64,000 bases of DNA, taken from Candidatus Gallacutalibacter stercoravium (GTDB lineage: Bacteria; Bacillota; Clostridia; Oscillospirales; Acutalibacteraceae). Positions 33,623-42,619 of this stretch are shown here, one piece after another. Position numbers and translations under genes: made by a program. The stretch covers positions 61,279-125,278 of the forward strand of contig DVJE01000044.1 of the NCBI GenBank assembly GCA_018716975.1, read 5' to 3'. Each line of letters starts with the position of its first letter. Position 1 is the first letter of the stretch. Below the pieces are notes generated by a model, which saw only the letters and a list, made by a program, of their open reading frames with translations, did no database searches and was not told where the DNA came from.

Positions 33623-34000
33623 CTATGCGGCCTGGCTGGAAGCCGCCGCAGCTTCTTCCACCCGGTAGAACACCTGGGTGCGCTCCCCGTTTTCGTTGTA
33701 AAAGGTGACGGTGAGCTTGTTATCCTCCAGCACATAGTTGGCGTTGATCTCCTGGTTCACCGAGGGCAAATCGCAATGGAACTTGCCATCCTCCGGCAGC
33801 GAGTAGGTGCCCTGAACTACATTGCCTTTAAACTGGTGCACATACACATTGTCGGGCTGAAAGGAGATGCTGAGGTCTTCGGAATACTTCCAGGTGCCCT
33901 CTAGGCCCGGCTCGCTTTGACAGCCGGAAAGACACACCGAAAACGCCAGGGCTGCCAGCAAAGCCCCAGCGGCCAGAATCCGAGCTACTGTGCGTTTCAT
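33623..34000 (-). CDS. Small secreted lipoprotein of unknown function
   Basis: The 125-residue precursor has a lipoprotein signal peptide with lipobox LSGC (cysteine at about residue 27). The mature part is a small beta-rich domain (GTWKYSEDLSISFQPDN, GTYSLPEDGKF, NKLTVTFYNENGERTQVFYRV), like the many eight-stranded lipocalin-type or DUF5640-like lipoproteins of Firmicutes. It ends in an Ala/Ser tail. Function unknown; it stands alone between terminators. Confidence 0.75.
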   Translation of the reverse strand: MKRTVARILAAGALLAALAFSVCLSGCQSEPGLEGTWKYSEDLSISFQPDNVYVHQFKGNVVQGTYSLPEDGKFHCDLPSVNQEINANYVLEDNKLTVTFYNENGERTQVFYRVEEAAAASSQAA

Positions 34001-34174
34001 GATGCAATACCCCTTTGCTTGTGAATTTTTGCCGGATTGGTGCCGCCATTATACAACGTGCCGATAGATTTCAGTGCAATTTTATAAAATAAATGCATAT
34101 ATGTAGCGGCGGCAAAGGGGCGGTGTTGTAGAAGCAGGGAATGCGGCCGAGCTATCCGGGCTATAAAAAATGTT

Positions 34175-34918
34175 TTAGCGGCGGGATTGGACCGGCAGCT
34201 TACCGGCAAGCTTGCCTGCCAGGCGGAACACAAATTTTGCCGCTATTTGAGAAGCCTTGGCGCAGTTTTCTTCAAAGGCCGCCTGGCCGCTGTGGCTGGG
34301 GGTGTCGGTAATGGTGCGCACCGACAAAAAGGGGATGCGGTTCACATAGCACACATGGGCCGCCGCTGCGGTTTCCATATCCACGCTCAAAGGGTGCAAA
34401 CGGGCCTGCACTTGCGGGCGGTTGCTGTCGTCGATAAAAGCTTCGCCGGTGGCCACGGTTCCAAATACCACCCGTCCGCTGTCCCTTGGAGCGCCCTGGG
34501 GCATCTCTTGGGCAACCTTCCGGGCCAGGGCCAGCAGCCCGGTATCGGCGGGAAAAACAGGGGCGGGCAGCCAGGGGTGAAATTCGGTGAGGATATCCTC
34601 CGCCACGTCCCAATAGGCGCTCTCGGCGGCCACCACTGTGTCGAACAGCTCCAGCGCCGGATCCATGCCGCCTGCGGTGCCGGAGTTTATTACCGCAGTG
34701 CAATGAAAGCTGTCTATCAGAATTTGGGTGGCCACGGCGGCGTTTACCTTGCACACGCCGCTGTACAGCGCCACGGCCTGCACCCCGTTAAAGTTCCCTT
34801 CATAAAATTTAAGCATGGCCTTTTCTGTGATGCGGTAGGGATCCAGCAGGGACAAAAAGGGGATCAGTTCGTCGTCTCCTGCGCATAAAATACCCAATTT
34901 TGGGCCTTTGCTGCACAT
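34175..34918 (-). CDS. mtnN: 5'-methylthioadenosine/S-adenosylhomocysteine nucleosidase
   Basis: The 247-residue protein matches the MTAN/Pfs family. It starts LGILCAGDDELIPFL and has NSGTAGGMDPAL (phosphorylase fold glycine loop), SVDMETAAAAHVCYV (substrate-binding Met-Glu, about 177-191) and SVRTITDTPS with the catalytic aspartate. It cleaves adenine from MTA and SAH, recycling methylation and polyamine by-products and producing the autoinducer-2 precursor. The ATG follows AGGAGG. It lies downstream of purL in the same direction, linking adenine salvage to purine synthesis. Confidence 0.9.
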   Translation of the reverse strand: MCSKGPKLGILCAGDDELIPFLSLLDPYRITEKAMLKFYEGNFNGVQAVALYSGVCKVNAAVATQILIDSFHCTAVINSGTAGGMDPALELFDTVVAAESAYWDVAEDILTEFHPWLPAPVFPADTGLLALARKVAQEMPQGAPRDSGRVVFGTVATGEAFIDDSNRPQVQARLHPLSVDMETAAAAHVCYVNRIPFLSVRTITDTPSHSGQAAFEENCAKASQIAAKFVFRLAGKLAGKLPVQSRR

Positions 34919-35050
34919 AAAAACACCTCCTATGCCGCACGCCGCCGGGCAAGTTGCTCCAGCGGCGTGCGGTTAAATGCGGTATCGCTTTGTATTTTTC
35001 TAAGACAGTGGCCGTGATGCCGCCTGGTTGCGGAGTATGCGCGGCGCACT

Positions 35051-38000
35051 TTATGCAAAGTACTGCACGCCCGAGGCGAAGATGCGCTGATCCTTTTCGC
35101 CGGGCACATTGCGGTACAGCCCGTCGCCTTGGCGTTCGGAATGGCCCATCTTACCCAGCACGCGGCCGTCGGGGCTGGTGATGCCCTCAATGGCGCACAC
35201 CGAACCGTTGGGGTTCCACTGGATGTCGGCGCTGGGATTACCCTGCAAATCCACGTATTGGGTGGCGATTTGGCCGTTGGCCATCAAGCGGCGCAGGGTG
35301 GCGTCGTCGGCCACAAAGCGGCCCTCACCGTGGGAAACGGGCACGGCGAACACATCGCCCGCCTGCACCCCGGCAAACCAGGGGGATTTTACCGAAGTTA
35401 CTCGGGTATAGGCCATGCGGGACACATGGCGGCCCAGGGAGTTAAAGGTTAGGGTGGGATCCGACGGGCCGATGTCTACAATTTTGCCGTAGGGCACCAG
35501 GCCCAACTTAATCAGCGCCTGGAAGCCGTTGCAGATGCCCAACATCAAGCCGTCACGCTGTTCCAGCAACCGGGCCACGGCCTCGGCCACCCGCGGGTTG
35601 CGGAAGGTGGTGGCGATGAACTTACCCGATCCGTCGGGCTCGTCGCCGCCGGAAAAGCCGCCGGGCAGCATGATGATCTGGCTGTTATCAATCAGCTTCA
35701 CCAAGCGGTCGATGGTTTCTTCAATGTCGGCAGGGGTCAGGTTTTTCACCACCAGCACTTGTGGAATGGCCCCGGCGCGGGCAAAGGCCCGGGCGGAATC
35801 CACCTCGCAGTTGGTGCCGGGGAAGGCGGGAATCAACACGCGGGGCTTGGCGGTGCGCACAATCTGGGCGGGGCGGAAGTTGTTGCGCTCCTGATACAAA
35901 GGCACGTCGCGCATCTCGTCGGGCCCCTGCGCCTTGTTGGGGAACACCTTTTCCAGCGTGTCCATCCAGGCGTCGATCAGGTTATCGAGGGCCAGATCTT
36001 GATTTTGCAGGCGGATAACAGGTTGTTCTATGGTGTTGCCCAGCAGCAGCGCGCCCGGCAGCGACAGCAAAGCGTCTTGATCGCCTGCGTCAACCTCCAG
36101 CACCAGCGAACCGCAGCAGGGGGCGAACAAGTCTTGTTCGGTCAGATTGCCGGCCAGTTCCACGCCGATGTGGTTGCCGAAGGCCATGCGGGCTACAGCC
36201 GCGGCGGCGCCGCCCTCCCGCACCACAGAGGCGGCGCGGATACGGCCCTGATCCATCAGGCTGAGCACCCGGATATAAAGGGAGCGCAAAGCGGCGAAGT
36301 CGGGCATCAGGTTAGCGTCCTCAGGCAGCTTGAGCAATACCAGGGCGCTGCCCGGGCTGCGCAGGGCGGCCGAAAGGGTTTGATTTACTTTCGTCATGCC
36401 CACGGCGAAGCTCACCAGAGTGGGGGGCACATCCAAATCCTCAAAGGAGCCGGACATGCTGTCTTTACCGCCGATGGAGGGAATCCCCAGCTTCAGCTGG
36501 GCGGTAAGCGCACCCAGCAGCGCGGCGGCGGGCTTACCCCAGCGGGTGGGATCTTCGTGCAGGCGCTCAAAATATTCTTGGAAGGTCAGCCGCGCCTTGA
36601 GGGGATCCACGCCCATGGCCAGCAGGCGAGAGAGGGATTCTACCACAGCCCAGGCCGCCCCATGGAAGGGGCTCCAGCGGGCCAGGCCCGGCAGATAGCC
36701 AAAGCTCATGGCGGTGGCGTCGTCGGTTTCGCCCTCCAACACCGGCAGGCGGGCCACCATGCCCTCTTCGGGGGTCAGCTGGTAGGCGCCGGCAAAGGGC
36801 ATCAGCACCGTGGCGGCGCCGATAGAGGAGTCAAAACGCTCAGATAGGCCTTTTTGCGAGCAAACCTCCAAGCGGGCCAGGTTTTCGGCAAAGGCCTGGG
36901 GCAACGCCTTGCCTTGCAGGCAGGCGGGCACCGCGGCGCGGTAATTTTGTTGCGGATCCGGGCAGGCGATGCGTGCCTTGGCCCGCTGGGTGACGCCATT
37001 GGTGTTTAAGAAGGCGCGGCTCAGGCTGACGATGGTGTCGCCCCGCCAGGACATCAGCAGCCGGGGCTCTTCGGTTACTTGGGCCACCTGGGTGGCTTCC
37101 AGGTTCTCTTCGCCGGCCGCGGCAATAAAGGCGGGCACGTCCTTGGGATCCAACACCACAGCCATGCGCTCCTGGGATTCGGAGATGGCCAGCTCGGTGC
37201 CGTCTAGGCCTTCGTACTTTTTGGTAACTTTATCTAAATCCACCGTTAAGCCGTCGGCCAGCTCGCCGATGGCCACGCACACGCCGCCCGCGCCAAAGTC
37301 GTTGCAGCGCTTGATCATGCGGGCTACGTCCTCTTGGCGGAACAGGCGCTGAATTTTGCGTTCGGTGGGGGGATTGCCCTTTTGCACCTCAGCCCCGCAG
37401 GTTTCAATGGATTGCTCGGTGTGGGCCTTAGAGGAACCGGTGGCGCCGCCGCAGCCGTCGCGCCCGGTGCGCCCGCCCAGCAGCACAATGGCGTCGCCCG
37501 GCGCAGGCACGCCGCGCACCACATTCTTTTTGGGCGAAGCGCCGATAACCGCGCCGATTTCCAGCCGCTTGGCCACATAGCCGGGATCATACAGCTCGGT
37601 AACCTGGCCGGTGGCAAGGCCTATCTGGTTGCCGTAGGAGCTGTAACCCTGGGCCGCGCCGGTGGTGATTTTGCGGCTGGGCAGCTTGCCGTGCATGGTT
37701 TGCTCCAATGTGGCCCGGGGATCCCCCGAACCGGTGACCCGCATGGCTTGGTATACATAGGCGCGCCCCGACAGAGGATCGCGGATAGCGCCGCCCAGGC
37801 AGGTGGCCGCCCCGCCGAAGGGCTCTATTTCAGTGGGGTGGTTGTGGGTTTCGTTTTTAAACTGCACCAGCCAAGGTTCGGTTTTGCCGTTGATGGTAAC
37901 GGGCACCTCGATGGAGCAGGCGTTGATTTCGTCGCTGACGTCCAAATCGGGGATCTTGCCCTCGCGGCGCAGCAGTTTCATACCAATGACCGCCATATCC

Positions 38001-38827
38001 ATCAGCGAAACCGGGCGGTCGGTGTCGGGACCATACAGGGTGTTGCGGGCGTCGTAATAGGCATTTAGGGCCTCTTCGATGGCGGCGCTCACCGCGCCGC
38101 GCTCAATTTCGATATCGGTTAGGCGGGTTAAAAAGGTGGTGTGGCGGCAGTGATCCGACCAATAGGTGTCAATCACCCGCAGCTCGGTTACGGTGGGATC
38201 CCGGTGCTCCTGATCGCGGAAGTAATCGCGGCAGAAGAGCAGATCCTCCAGCGTCATGGCAAAGCCCATGCCGGCGTAATAGTCGGCCATCTGCTGGTCG
38301 TCCCAGGCGGTAAAGCCGGTTACCCGGGCCACATCGTTGGGGCGGTCGGCTTTCATCTCAAGGCTTTCGGGCTTGTCTAGCGAAGCGATGCGGGATTCCA
38401 CAGGGTTCACCAGGTAATGTTGCACGCGCTCAAAATCCTCGTCGCTGAGCGCTCCCTGCAAAGCCACCACCCGGGCAGTGCGCACCTGGGGATATTCCCC
38501 CTGGGTGAGCAGCTGCACGCACTGGGCGGCGCTGTCGGCCCGCTGGTCGTACTGGCCGGGCAGGTACTCCATAGCGAACAGCCGCCAGCCGTCGCCGGGG
38601 GTGAAGCTTTCGTCATAAACGGTGTCTACATTAGGCTCCGACAGGATCGTATCCCGCGCGCGGGAAAATTGATCCGCCGTCAGGCCGGAAACGTCGTAGC
38701 GGTTGAGCAGGCGCAGGCCGGTTAAGGCGCGTAGGCCCAGGTTGTCCTGCAAATCCTCTAACATGTGGGCCGCTTCAATATCAAAGCCGGGCTTTTTCTC
38801 CACAAAAATTCTGATAACGTCTGACAT
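35051..38827 (-). CDS. purL: Phosphoribosylformylglycinamidine synthase, single-chain long form
   Basis: The 1258-residue protein is the large fused FGAM synthase. It has the linker and FGAM-synthase domains (TVTELRVIDTYWSDHCRHTT near 220-240; GGRTGRDGCGGATGSSKAHT near 460) and a C-terminal class I glutamine amidotransferase. In the latter PAFPGTNCEVDSARAF starts the domain, C1099 in GICNGFQ is the nucleophile and PVSHGEGRF carries the catalytic histidine and glutamate. It catalyses the fourth step of IMP synthesis. Many Firmicutes use separate PurS, PurL and PurQ; this form is common in Clostridia. The start at 38827 (MSDVIRIF) follows AGAAAGGATGG. Confidence 0.95.
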   Translation of the reverse strand: MSDVIRIFVEKKPGFDIEAAHMLEDLQDNLGLRALTGLRLLNRYDVSGLTADQFSRARDTILSEPNVDTVYDESFTPGDGWRLFAMEYLPGQYDQRADSAAQCVQLLTQGEYPQVRTARVVALQGALSDEDFERVQHYLVNPVESRIASLDKPESLEMKADRPNDVARVTGFTAWDDQQMADYYAGMGFAMTLEDLLFCRDYFRDQEHRDPTVTELRVIDTYWSDHCRHTTFLTRLTDIEIERGAVSAAIEEALNAYYDARNTLYGPDTDRPVSLMDMAVIGMKLLRREGKIPDLDVSDEINACSIEVPVTINGKTEPWLVQFKNETHNHPTEIEPFGGAATCLGGAIRDPLSGRAYVYQAMRVTGSGDPRATLEQTMHGKLPSRKITTGAAQGYSSYGNQIGLATGQVTELYDPGYVAKRLEIGAVIGASPKKNVVRGVPAPGDAIVLLGGRTGRDGCGGATGSSKAHTEQSIETCGAEVQKGNPPTERKIQRLFRQEDVARMIKRCNDFGAGGVCVAIGELADGLTVDLDKVTKKYEGLDGTELAISESQERMAVVLDPKDVPAFIAAAGEENLEATQVAQVTEEPRLLMSWRGDTIVSLSRAFLNTNGVTQRAKARIACPDPQQNYRAAVPACLQGKALPQAFAENLARLEVCSQKGLSERFDSSIGAATVLMPFAGAYQLTPEEGMVARLPVLEGETDDATAMSFGYLPGLARWSPFHGAAWAVVESLSRLLAMGVDPLKARLTFQEYFERLHEDPTRWGKPAAALLGALTAQLKLGIPSIGGKDSMSGSFEDLDVPPTLVSFAVGMTKVNQTLSAALRSPGSALVLLKLPEDANLMPDFAALRSLYIRVLSLMDQGRIRAASVVREGGAAAAVARMAFGNHIGVELAGNLTEQDLFAPCCGSLVLEVDAGDQDALLSLPGALLLGNTIEQPVIRLQNQDLALDNLIDAWMDTLEKVFPNKAQGPDEMRDVPLYQERNNFRPAQIVRTAKPRVLIPAFPGTNCEVDSARAFARAGAIPQVLVVKNLTPADIEETIDRLVKLIDNSQIIMLPGGFSGGDEPDGSGKFIATTFRNPRVAEAVARLLEQRDGLMLGICNGFQALIKLGLVPYGKIVDIGPSDPTLTFNSLGRHVSRMAYTRVTSVKSPWFAGVQAGDVFAVPVSHGEGRFVADDATLRRLMANGQIATQYVDLQGNPSADIQWNPNGSVCAIEGITSPDGRVLGKMGHSERQGDGLYRNVPGEKDQRIFASGVQYFA

Positions 38828-38917
38828 ATTGATGACCATCCTTTCTGCGATGCAACCACCAGGTGGGTTGGGATAGACGGCGCGTACAATTGCACTTTTG
38901 TACTCTATGTGGTTATT

Positions 38918-39322
38918 TTAACATAGTGGAGCGCGGGAATAAATAGGGGTTTTGTTTTTTCGGCGGTATTCCCCCCTTTGCGCCGCCAATTCCGCCTGCT
39001 TTTGGTCTTTTGCACCGTTTTCGCGCGGTGCGGGGCGCGAGGTTCTCTTTTTTTGGCAAGGTAAATAAGGGGAAAAGGATTCATCTGCCGGTTCGTCAAA
39101 GGGAACAAACTCCAGCAGCTCCTCTATTTTACAATGGAACGCGGTGCGTATCCGCGCCAAAACGTCCACGTCCAAACGAGTTATGATGCCCTTGCGGTCG
39201 TTATGGCACTGGGTGCACTGCATTTCGATCCTTTGGCAAAGCTTCCTCTTGCTTAGCCCGCTTTTTTGAATCAGTTTCGCCGGATGAATTTTGATATACC
39301 CACTACTTGCCGATGTTTTCAA
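38918..39322 (-). CDS. Cro/CI-type HTH regulator with long basic tail
   Basis: Residues 10-75 look like the small one-domain Cro family: IHPAKLIQKSGLSKRKLCQ, then VDVLARIRTAFHCKIEELLEFVP, a typical last helix. A CTQCHND pair of cysteines interrupts the middle, where other members have the recognition helix. The remaining 60 residues are Lys/Arg-rich and low complexity. The frame begins with TTG behind GAGGGGA. It lies just upstream of purL. The match is good at both ends of the domain but unusual in the centre, so it might be degenerate. Confidence 0.5.
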   Translation of the reverse strand: MKTSASSGYIKIHPAKLIQKSGLSKRKLCQRIEMQCTQCHNDRKGIITRLDVDVLARIRTAFHCKIEELLEFVPFDEPADESFSPYLPCQKKRTSRPAPRENGAKDQKQAELAAQRGEYRRKNKTPIYSRAPLC

Positions 39323-39571
39323 CAGATCCCCTCTTTGATGTGGAAAACAAAAACCCGGGCATACTCCGGCACAATATCCGTATATAGCCGGGGACTGAGG
39401 CTTTGTAGGTACTTTTGGCCTGTTCTATATATGGGTTTGAGTCTGTATTTTCCCGGGTATGCTGCATATCCACCCTTATCAATACAGTATAAACGCAAAA
39501 AACGACCGTTTGCATCTGTCTACGGCCGTTTTTCATGTATTCGGAGAACGCCCAGGCAAGCAACACCCGCG

Positions 39572-40951
39572 CTATTTTTTATCCTCCCCGGTATGCTGTC
39601 CGTCATGCCCAGCGTGGCGGGCGTGCCACTGCTCAATCTGGCGCAGGCGCTGGGCCACCCGCGCTTCCGATCCCTCTTCGGTGGGGCGGTAATATTTTTT
39701 ACCCACTAGGTTGTCGGGTAGGCACTGCATTTCGGCAATTTTGTCGGGGGTGTCGTGGGCATACTGGTAGCCTTCGCCGTAGTGCAGGTCGGCCATCAGC
39801 TGGGTGGGGGCGTTGCGGATATGCAACGGCACGGGCTCGCTGAGCATCTTTTGGGCGTCCTGGGCTGCGGCCAGATAGGCGGTGTAAACCGCGTTGGATT
39901 TGGGGGCCAGCGAAAGATAGGTGACTGCGTGGGCCAAGTTGACGTTGCATTCGGGCATGCCGATAAAATGGCTGGCTTGGTAGGCCGCCACAGCAATTTC
40001 GAGGGCCCGGCTGTCGGCCATGGCGATATCCTCGCTGGCAAAGCGGATAAGCCGGCGGGCCACATACAGGGGATCCTCTCCGGCCTCCAGCATGCGGGCC
40101 AGCCAGTAAAGGGCGGCCTGCACGTCGCTGTTGCGCATGGATTTGTGCAAGGCGGAAATTAAATTGTAGTGTTCCTCGCCGTTTTTGTCATACAGCAGGG
40201 ATTTGCGAGAGGTGCACTGCTCCAGCACGGCTTGGGTTACCGTAACCCCTTCCCGGCTTTTTTCACCGTTGAGCACCGCCATTTCCAAGGTGTTCAGGGC
40301 GGTACGGGCGTCGCCGTTGGCAAAGGCGGCAATGGCGGTAACCAGCTTTTGTTCTATGCGCACCGCCTGGCCGCCAAAGCCCCGGGGATCGGTTAAAGCC
40401 CGGCGCAGCAGCTGCTCTAAATCGGCGGTGGAGAGGGCTTGCAGCACAAATACCTTGCAGCGGGAAAGCAGCGCCGCGTTGACCTCAAAGGAGGGATTCT
40501 CAGTAGTGGCGCCGATGAGGATGATGCTGCCCTTTTCCACAAAGGGCAAAAAAGCGTCCTGCTGGGCTTTGTTGAAGCGATGGATTTCATCTACAAACAC
40601 AATGGTCTTTTCACCGAACAGCCGGCTTTGCTCGGCCTGCTGCATGACCTCTTTGATCTCTTTGATGCCGCTGGTGACGGCGCTGAAATTGATAAACTGG
40701 GCCTTGGTGCGCCCGGCGATGATGCTGGCCAAGGTGGTTTTGCCCACGCCGGGCGGGCCCCAGAAGATCATAGAGGAGATCTGATCCTGATCAATCAGCT
40801 GGCGCAGGATTTTGCCCTCGCCCAGCAGGTGCTGCTGGCCCACAAATTCCTCTAAGTTCTGCGGGCGCAGGCGGCTGGCCAGGGGGCGTGAAAGATCCCC
40901 TGAGCCGGAGCCGAACAGGGTTTGCTGCCCAGGATCGGCGGACTGTTTCAT
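39572..40951 (-). CDS. rarA: Replication-associated recombination protein A (MgsA/RarA)
   Basis: The 459-residue AAA+ ATPase has QTLFGSGSGDLSRPLASRLRP at the N-terminus, Walker A GPPGVGKT (65-72), Walker B FVDEIHRFNKAQQD, sensor 1 ATTENPSFEVN and the C-terminal clamp-loader-like tetramerisation domain. RarA acts at stalled replication forks. The start at 40951 was chosen because MKQSADPGQQTLFG fits the family; a longer frame upstream is not conserved. It is divergent from the LacI-family gene. Confidence 0.93.
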   Translation of the reverse strand: MKQSADPGQQTLFGSGSGDLSRPLASRLRPQNLEEFVGQQHLLGEGKILRQLIDQDQISSMIFWGPPGVGKTTLASIIAGRTKAQFINFSAVTSGIKEIKEVMQQAEQSRLFGEKTIVFVDEIHRFNKAQQDAFLPFVEKGSIILIGATTENPSFEVNAALLSRCKVFVLQALSTADLEQLLRRALTDPRGFGGQAVRIEQKLVTAIAAFANGDARTALNTLEMAVLNGEKSREGVTVTQAVLEQCTSRKSLLYDKNGEEHYNLISALHKSMRNSDVQAALYWLARMLEAGEDPLYVARRLIRFASEDIAMADSRALEIAVAAYQASHFIGMPECNVNLAHAVTYLSLAPKSNAVYTAYLAAAQDAQKMLSEPVPLHIRNAPTQLMADLHYGEGYQYAHDTPDKIAEMQCLPDNLVGKKYYRPTEEGSEARVAQRLRQIEQWHARHAGHDGQHTGEDKK

Positions 40952-41008
40952 ACGATGCACTTCCTTTCCCAAGAAAGTTCCTTTTTTCATCATATTTTCG
41001 TTTTCTGC

Positions 41009-41067
41009 TTGGCAACTGTTTACCAGTTGCCAATACCAAAACAGATACCGTACTAATAACGTTATCA
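41009..41067. promoter_or_regulatory. Two operator-like palindromes between divergent rarA and LacI-family gene
   Basis: TTGGCAACTG (41009-41018) and its exact complement (41024-41033) form a 10-bp inverted repeat upstream of rarA. Further on, 41054-41067 carries TAACGTTA, the 8-base core of the perfect operator seen before the arabinofuranosidase gene, and could be the regulator's own site. Confidence 0.5.
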
Positions 41068-41103
41068 TAACACCAAGGCGCCTGGCGTGCAACGCGCCGC
41101 CGG

Positions 41104-41132
41104 TTGAGGACGTTCTTTATTTATGATAAAAT
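41104..41132 (+). promoter_or_regulatory. Promoter of the LacI-family regulator gene
   Basis: TTGAGG (41104-41109), 17-base spacer, TAAAAT (41127-41132), 53 bases before the chosen start codon. Confidence 0.55.
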
Positions 41133-41184
41133 GCGGGTAAACAAAGAAACAGCTGTTAGATTTAGCAAAGAAGGAGGCGGCGCA

Positions 41185-42294
41185 ATGGCCAGACAAAATA
41201 CAAATTCCGGCCCAACTGGTCCCACTGGCCCAACTGGCCCCACAGGTGCCACCCCGGCAGGCGGCGCCCGGCGGGGCAAGGCGGTTACCCTGCGGGATAT
41301 CGCCCAGCGCACCGGTTTTTCGGTGAACACGGTTTCTCACGCGCTCAAGGGCAAGGGGGATATTTCGCCCGCCACCCGTAAGCGCATCTGCCAAACGGCC
41401 CAACAAATGGGGTATATCGGCAATGCTTCGGCCAGCTTTCTGCGCTCGGGGGTAAGCAAAACCGTGGCTATCCTGGTGGGGGATATCTCCAACCCGCACT
41501 TTTCTATTATGGTAAAGGAGCTGGAGGCCGCCTTGCAGCAGCAGGGCTATGTGGCTTTTGTGCTCAACACAGGGGAGGATGCCCGTCAGGAGCGGGAGGC
41601 CATTGTAGCGGCGTTGCAAAAGAATGTGGACGGGGTGATCCTTTGCCCGGCCCCGAGCGGGGAAGATAATGTGCGCTTTTTGCAGCAAAAGCGGGTGCCC
41701 TTTGTGCTGGCGGGCCGCTACTTTGAAGACGCGCCCTGCGATTATGTGGCCTGCGACGACGAACAGGGAGGCTACCTTGCCATGCGGCACCTGTTGGCGC
41801 TGGGGCACAGGCGTATCCTGTTTGTCAACGGGCCTCAGGGCATTTCCAGCGCGCGGGAACGGGAGGCCGGTTGCCGCCGGGCGCTTGCAGAAAGCGCCGT
41901 GTTGGGCGCGCAGTTTGCCGTAAAAACGGTGCCCGTCACCCTGGGGGACGGGCAGGAGCTTGCCAAAGCTCTGGGGCTTGACGGCGGGATTGCCGATTAT
42001 ACGGCGGTGATCGCCTTTAGCGATATGTTGGCCTGGGAGGTGATCTATCTGCTGGGGCAAAGGGGCGTGCAGGTGCCGCAGCAGGTTTCGGTGCTGGGCT
42101 TTGACAATATCCAGTCGCGCTTTCTATTCCCAGTGCCCCTCACCACGGTGAGTTCCTCCAAATATACCTTGGCCCAGATGGCGGCGGGGCGGCTGTTAGA
42201 TTTGCTGCAAGGCCGCGCGCCGGGCAGCGGCGAGCGCCTGGCCGTGCGGCTGATAGAACGAGGCACCACCGCGCAACCCCCGGCGGGGAAATAG
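41185..42294 (+). CDS. LacI-family transcriptional regulator with collagen-like N-terminus
   Basis: The 369-residue protein has a LacI HTH (TLRDIAQRTGFSVNTVSHAL, about 37-56) and hinge, followed by a periplasmic-binding-protein-like sugar sensor (VAILVGDISNPHFSIMVKEL to the C-terminus). Before the HTH is an extra stretch, NSGPTGPTGPTGPTGAT, a collagen-like Gly-Pro-Thr repeat normally seen in spore-surface proteins. The ATG at 41185 follows AAGGAGG, so the repeat is translated. The gene directly downstream is a GH51 arabinofuranosidase with a perfect LacI-type operator at its promoter, the probable target. Confidence 0.88.
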   Translation: MARQNTNSGPTGPTGPTGPTGATPAGGARRGKAVTLRDIAQRTGFSVNTVSHALKGKGDISPATRKRICQTAQQMGYIGNASASFLRSGVSKTVAILVGDISNPHFSIMVKELEAALQQQGYVAFVLNTGEDARQEREAIVAALQKNVDGVILCPAPSGEDNVRFLQQKRVPFVLAGRYFEDAPCDYVACDDEQGGYLAMRHLLALGHRRILFVNGPQGISSAREREAGCRRALAESAVLGAQFAVKTVPVTLGDGQELAKALGLDGGIADYTAVIAFSDMLAWEVIYLLGQRGVQVPQQVSVLGFDNIQSRFLFPVPLTTVSSSKYTLAQMAAGRLLDLLQGRAPGSGERLAVRLIERGTTAQPPAGK

Positions 42295-42302
42295 CGCTGT
42301 TT

Positions 42303-42328
42303 GCCGCGCGCCTGTTGGCGGCTTTTTT
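42303..42328 (+). terminator. Terminator of the LacI-family gene
   Basis: A short GC stem (42303-42307 with 42318-42322) is followed by six T residues. Confidence 0.55.
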
Positions 42329-42387
42329 GTCAGGCAGCGGTGATTGCACCCAAAAGCAAAAACCTCTGCTTTTTTACAGGGATGGGC

Positions 42388-42437
42388 TTGACTTGCAATT
42401 CGGCAGCGGCTATACTGAGGTTACATTAACGTTAATG
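42388..42437 (+). promoter_or_regulatory. Promoter and LacI-type operator of the arabinofuranosidase gene
   Basis: TTGACT (42388-42393), 17-base spacer and TATACT (42411-42416) make a strong promoter. Directly downstream, 42424-42437 is the perfect 14-bp palindrome CATTAACGTTAATG with the central CG typical of LacI-family operators. It covers the start of transcription, so binding would repress the gene. Confidence 0.8.
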
Positions 42438-42619
42438 CTGAGGTATCTTTTCCTCTTTTTGAAAAGATATCCGGCTGGCGAAAGTTAAAAATAAGCCTTA
42501 CCGGCCGGCGCGCCCTCCCGCCGCAGAGACGCCGCCGGGCTACCACTGCGCTGCCGCAGAAAAAGAGCAAACAAAGGCAGCAGCGCCCCAATGCTTGGCG
42601 GCGGAGAAAGGAAACGGGC

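Noticed and set aside
35759..38068. Long plus-strand open frames (362 and 244 codons) opposite purL
   Set aside because: They run antisense to a fully conserved PurL and are Gly/His/Gln-rich shadow frames typical of GC-rich coding DNA, without start signals.
38828..38917. Possible purine riboswitch before purL
   Set aside because: The gap is short and shows none of the conserved purine or PRPP riboswitch core sequences.
39303..39566. 87-codon minus-strand frame between the Cro-type gene and rarA
   Set aside because: No ribosome-binding site, no hydrophobic or domain pattern, and composition of intergenic DNA.
41200..41250. Short GGCCCNACTGG-type direct repeats as a minisatellite or CRISPR-like element
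   Set aside because: They are in frame and simply encode the Gly-Pro-Thr repeat of the LacI-family protein; there are no spacers.
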